Below are positions 60,070-64,000 of a DNA stretch of 64,000 nucleotides, one piece after another. The stretch is taken from assembly GCA_002794785.1 (NCBI GenBank), contig NBBA01000001.1, positions 2,294,001-2,358,000 on the forward strand, in the 5' to 3' direction. Under the pieces are notes generated by a model, which did no database searches, had not been told where the DNA came from, and saw only the letters and a program-made list of their open reading frames with translations. Position numbers and translations under genes: made by a program. How positions within the stretch are numbered: the first letter of the stretch is position 1; each line of letters opens with the position of its first letter. This DNA is from Coniferiporia sulphurascens. Its lineage: Eukaryota; Basidiomycota; Agaricomycetes; Hymenochaetales; Hymenochaetaceae.

Positions 60070-61605
60070 TCGTGCTACCAAGGTCTTGACCGAGAAGGGT
60101 TTCTACGTATGTGTCATGTCTTCACCATTGGGTTGGGTATTCGGACTGAAAGTATCTTTTAGGAGTTTTGGAATTACTTCGATCCTACGGCATGGTACCC
60201 CCTCGGTCGTGATGTTGGTGGAACCATTTACCCTGGTAAATGTCGACGAGTGGCGTTATCTTCAACGTCCTCCATGCACTTGGTCTTCCTGTTGACATCC
60301 GCAATATTTCCGTGATGCTCGCTCCGGGTTTCAGTGCTCTAACAGCCCGGCCAACACATATGTTCACGAAGGAGATGAAAGACGAGAGTGCTGGTCTTCT
60401 TGCTGCTGTTTTCATCGGCATCGCTCCCGGTTATATTTCGCGCTCGGTCGCAGACTCATATGACAACGAGGCGATCGCCATCTTCTTGCTCATGTTCACA
60501 TTCTTTTTGCGGATCGAGGCTCTCAAGCAAGGAAGCGCGTTCCTCAGAACGAGCACTGCTCTCTTCTACTTTTACATGGTAGTTGCTTGGGGAGGCTATG
60601 CATTCATTACCAACATGATTCCCTTACACTCGTTAGTTCTCCTGCTCATGGGCCGCTATTCTAATCGCCTCCACGTGGTCTATTCCTCTTGGTATGCCAT
60701 CGGTACTCTCGCGAGTATGCAGGTGCCTTTCGTTGGCTTCCAACCCGTCCGCACAAGTGAGCATATTGCCGCGCTGGGAGTATTTGGCATCCTTCAGCTC
60801 GTCGCTTTCACGGATCTCGTCCGCTCGCACGTCTCCTCAAAACAGTTCCAGGCATTACTCCGCATGTCTGTCGTTGTGCTCGGCGTAGCCGGCGCGTTGG
60901 TTTTCGGTGCCCTTACCATGAACGGATCGATTGCACCTTGGACAGGTCGCTTTTACTCTCTGTCGGACACAGGCTATACGAAGAAATATATTCCTATCAT
61001 TGCCTCCGTATCAGAGCATCAGCCGTCTACCTGGCCGTTGTTCTTCATGGAGTTGCACTTCCTCACCGTACTCTTCCTCGCGGGCATCTATCTTTGCTTT
61101 AACGAATTTCGTGGTGAGCATGTATTTGTGATAGTTTACGCACACTTGGCGAGCTACTTCGCTGGAGTCATGGTTAGGCTTATGCTCACACTCACACCAT
61201 GTGTATGTGTCGCTGCTGCAGTCGCACTTTCAAGTCTACTCAAACGATACTACATAGACCCCGTTGATCCCAGCGGAGGGTGTCTAAGGAGGAGACTAAG
61301 AGCGTCACTGATTCCGACGAATCGCCAGCTGCTACTCCATCTACTCCATCTAAAAAGACTAAAAATTCTGAAAAAGTGCAAGTGTCTTTGTCTGGCAACC
61401 TTTTGTCCAAGCTTGTGAACCTCTTCTTCCGGGAAAGGAAGACAAATGGAAGGACACTTTTGGGTTCAAGACACGCTTGGATGTGACTGTGAGTGTGCTT
61501 ATAATGCTCTATGCATTTGTTCTGCATTGTACACGGGATACTGCTAATGCGTACTTGTCACCATCTATTGTACTCGGCTCGCCTCCACATGGTGTGTACC
61601 TATGA
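60070..61605 (+). pseudogene. STT3 oligosaccharyltransferase subunit, decayed partial copy
   Basis: Sequence of the catalytic subunit of N-glycan transfer in the ER, but broken. Fragments in order: 60070-60106 (RATKVLTEKGFY), a retained intron-like gap 60107-60162, 60163-60237 ([20 protein letters not shown]), a frameshift at 60238-60239, a long frame from 60240 ([59 protein letters not shown]) to about 61264, then frame changes at about 61270 and 61400-61430, and a stop at 61603-61605 after LSPSIVLGSPPHG. The first helix with its DxD motif and the whole C-terminal domain with the WWDYG catalytic motif are missing. Conserved positions are altered (for example LSDTGYT for LWDTGYA). The retained intron argues for genomic duplication, not a retrocopy. 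A functional STT3 must exist elsewhere. Confidence 0.85.
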
Positions 61606-62349
61606 AAACAGTCTGATGTAGTATATCACAGGTAATTACTGATACCACTTGGATTGAGTATTTTACGCTAATGCAGTGTCGCAATTCAGCAATTCGCGGC
61701 GCGAGCGAATGCACTCCGTATCCAAGTAAACCGTTTAACCAGTAGATAATCGCGCGCAGGAAACCGAGCGCGCATACAACAGGAAAAATACTACGAAAAA
61801 TAATTCAAACTTCGACACCGTCTCGGCATCGAGCTCGGACTTCAACATGTAGATGAAATAAAAGTTTGATGAACCCTTCATGGGCAACACAGTTGTTAAT
61901 TGCATGCATGGCCTACAATTCTGCTTATCAGCCCAACCCTTGACTACCTTGGTGTGTCGGTGTCCTTTTATATCAATACCAAAATGCATTGGCCTGTCAT
62001 GGTATAGTGGTATGGGATTGATTATACTACCATTGGTGGGATGACCTGTTACTATACAAGCCTCATTCTCATTCTTTTAAAATGTAACAAAATTTAAAGG
62101 ATTAAAGTTAATTGTCCCTAACAAAGGTATCGGGCCCTGCCAGCGCAGCTGGCCCTGTCATTATTGAATAAACTTCTAGAAAGAGCTAACAAGGCAGCTT
62201 AGTCATCAATGCGACTTTCACATGAAAGTTGTAACTGGTACCGAAAAGCGATCAGGATTCAGCGCAAGGCTCAAGCAGCGCCGTCTCCGCGTCCCCAGTT
62301 CCAAACACGTATGCCATCTCCTTGCTGAACGCCTAGAGTCTTCCGCGGA
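61606..62349. other. Intergenic region before ABCD transporter
   Basis: 744 bp, AT-rich. The first part is likely decayed STT3 3′ flank. A perfect 6-bp inverted repeat with 3-nt loop lies at 62139-62153 (GCCAGC/GCTGGC). A segment near 62000-62060 has a tRNA-like opening but no cloverleaf. No gene recognised. Confidence 0.35.
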
Positions 62350-64000
62350 ATGGCTGCTTTTTCTACACTCCGTCCGTCGAGGACACAGGTCGCTCAGTTT
62401 ACGGCCGCATATGCGAAGCGCAGGCCGGTAATCCAGCGCGTTCTGACAGTCGGCTTCGTTCTCTATATTATCTCATCTTCCTACCTCAGCTTTTCTGGGA
62501 AATTTGGCGTCATTGAGACGAAGAGCAAGAACAAGGGGAAGGGGAAGGCGGGCGACAAGAACGCAAATGTGAAGCAGGGCAAGGTCGCGGTATGTTGCGC
62601 ATGGAAATTACTGCTGGTGGTTCGCAAGGCCTCTCACATCAGTTTCATATCAAAGGTCGATGCCGTCTTTTTCGAGAGGCTCTCGAAGATTCTCCGCATA
62701 TGTTTCCCTGGCATTCGCTCTAAAGAAACCCTGTTGCTATTCTACCATTCGAGTCTATTGATATTCCGGACCGCAATCTCGCTTTATGTAGCAGCGTTGG
62801 ATGGGAAGTAAGTAGAGCCCGAACCCACCCTGGGCATAATCACTGACCCATATTTTTAGGATTGTAGCCTCCCTTGTACGGGCGCAGCCTGTACCATTCT
62901 TTTTCAACATACTTCGCTGGCTGGTCGTAGCCATTCCCGCAACGGCGTGCAACAGTCTCCTGAGCTATATACAAGACAAGCTAGTTATTGCGTACCGGAC
63001 GCGTCTGACGAGTGAGGTAATGAAGCAGTATCTTGGGGATGAGAAAGATCAAAGCAAGATTTTCTACAAAATGGGTGAGTGCATTGCCTTACTACTTCTG
63101 ACGCGTGCATATAGTAATCATGGTGTATCCTCGTAGCAAACCTTGATGATCGGATACAGAATCCTGACCAGTAAGTCGCATAGTGACGAAAGGTGATGTT
63201 CAATGTAACTAATGTGTCTCAGGATGATTACGGTCGATATCCAGCGCTTTTCGGCACATCTTGCAGCAATATATGCCAACATTGCAAAGCCTGTACTTGA
63301 TGTTGTGTTATACAACTACCAATTATCTCAGAATGTCGGTGCTGAGGGCATGGTCCTTCTGATTGGGCTCGTTCAAGCTTCTGCACTTCTTTGTGATGCG
63401 ATTTCAACATTTGGCTGATAATAACCCATGTTCTAATCCCGGAAATTTCTTCTTCGCAGTACGTTCCATAACGCCTCCGTTCGGAAAATATGCTGCCGAG
63501 GAGGCGCAACTTACAGGACAACTGCGCCATTCCCATTCTCGCTTGGCTGAGTTCTCAGAAGAAATCGCGTTCTTTGGCGGTGAAGAGACGGAGAAGATGC
63601 TCATCGAACGCGATTACTTCGGGCTGATCAAGCATGCGAATCGTGTGCTAAGAGTAAGATTATTGCATGGTGTAGCAGAGGAAGGCATCATCAAGTCAGT
63701 CATGCAGTAGCAATTTTATGACTGACTGTACTGAAATGACCCTCAGATGGCTATGGGGTAGCTTTGGGGTGTGTTGTTTGTTGAGTTACTATCATCGCCC
63801 GTTTTCTTATTGGAGTTTTTCATAGTTGGGTATTTGTGCGATCCCGGTTTTCTTTAAGCTCCCAGGCATGGAAAATCTCGATCTTGGGGGAAGAACTGAA
63901 GGTGATGTAAAGTTCTGGTTATGCGATATTTTCTTCTGACGGAGCACCTCAGGCTTCATAACTAACCGTCGTCTATTACTTTCTTCATCTGGTATGGCCG
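62350..64000 (+). CDS. Peroxisomal fatty-acyl-CoA ABC transporter (ABCD/ALDP half-transporter), 5′ part
   Basis: Exons 62350-62589, 62656-62807, 62860-63074, 63137-63170, 63223-63392, 63460-63694, 63747-63768, 63826-63901 and 63953-64000 (runs off the window). Half-transporters of this family dimerise (yeast Pxa1/Pxa2) to import very-long-chain acyl-CoA into peroxisomes. Seen here is the ALD-type membrane domain: KETLLLFYHSSLLIFRTAI, RLTSEVMKQYLGDEKDQSKI, the family motif NLDDRIQNPDQMITVDIQRF, GKYAAEEAQLTGQLRHSHSR, EEIAFFGGEETEKMLIERDY (EAA-like region) and EEGIIKWLWGSFG. The nucleotide-binding domain lies beyond the window. Intron 1 (62590-62655, 66 nt) is stop-free and 3n. Pxa1 versus Pxa2 cannot be decided. 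Confidence 0.92.

Noticed and set aside
60240..61418. STT3 as a functional gene
   Set aside because: Frame breaks at both ends, in-frame stop, and loss of the first helix and catalytic C-terminal domain cannot be repaired with plausible introns.
61995..62065. tRNA-like start (GGTATAGTGG)
   Set aside because: No acceptor stem, anticodon arm or T-loop consensus could be folded around it.

Overview
This window is nuclear DNA from a basidiomycete fungus, most likely an Agaricomycete (mushroom lineage). Genes are packed on both strands and cut by many 50-65 nt GT-AG introns with CTNAY-type branch sites. Several families are typical of this lineage: a DUF6533 seven-helix protein, a Kre9/Knh1-like surface protein, a fungal class II aldolase/adducin-domain protein and, above all, a cytoplasmic dynein heavy chain encoded by two separate genes. 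I assigned exons by hand from splice signals, reading phase and conserved protein motifs. All multi-exon models contained in the window close in frame.

Layout: 1-3.2 kb holds the 3′ part of VPS4 and homoserine O-acetyltransferase (MET2). 3.6-7.6 kb (minus) is dhc1, the tail half of dynein heavy chain. 8.1-14 kb holds a short-chain dehydrogenase, a small mitochondrial LEA-like protein, a dienelactone hydrolase and an F-box protein. 14-19 kb holds a prenylcysteine oxidase, mitochondrial ribosomal protein uS8m and an ammonium transporter. 20-28.4 kb holds an unknown polytopic membrane protein, a class II aldolase-like protein, the DUF6533 protein and the Kre9-like surface protein. 28.9-36 kb holds a large disordered protein, homoserine kinase (THR1) and a small unknown protein. 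36.5-39.4 kb holds MGR2/ROMO1, PEX10 and SmE. 39.6-50.7 kb (plus) is dhc2, the linker and motor half of dynein. 50.9-59.4 kb holds a MED9-like protein, a membrane-anchored GST, glucose-6-phosphate 1-epimerase, RINT1/TIP20, a beta-carbonic anhydrase and a HAD phosphatase. 60.1-61.6 kb is a decayed STT3 copy. 62.35 kb to the end is the 5′ part of a peroxisomal ABCD transporter.

The main result is the split dynein. dhc1 (1173 codons) and dhc2 (3456 codons) together give about the length of one normal heavy chain, and their ends meet at the same point of the alignment with almost nothing missing or duplicated. They lie 32 kb apart on opposite strands. Flipping the 3.6-39.6 kb block once would put the 3′ end of dhc1 directly against the 5′ end of dhc2, in the same orientation. 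I infer that one inversion of about 36 kb broke the gene. On that view dhc2 now uses the divergent promoter of SmE, and dhc1 ends in the MET2 3′ flank. Split dynein heavy chains are known in Basidiomycota (Ustilago dyn1/dyn2, Schizophyllum dhc1/dhc2); the local inversion geometry is the new part.

Other notable points are very small exons (2, 4, 11, 12, 15 and 17 nt), three GC-AG introns, several stop-free introns of 3n length, and the STT3 pseudogene. I saw no rRNA, tRNA, CRISPR or intact mobile element.
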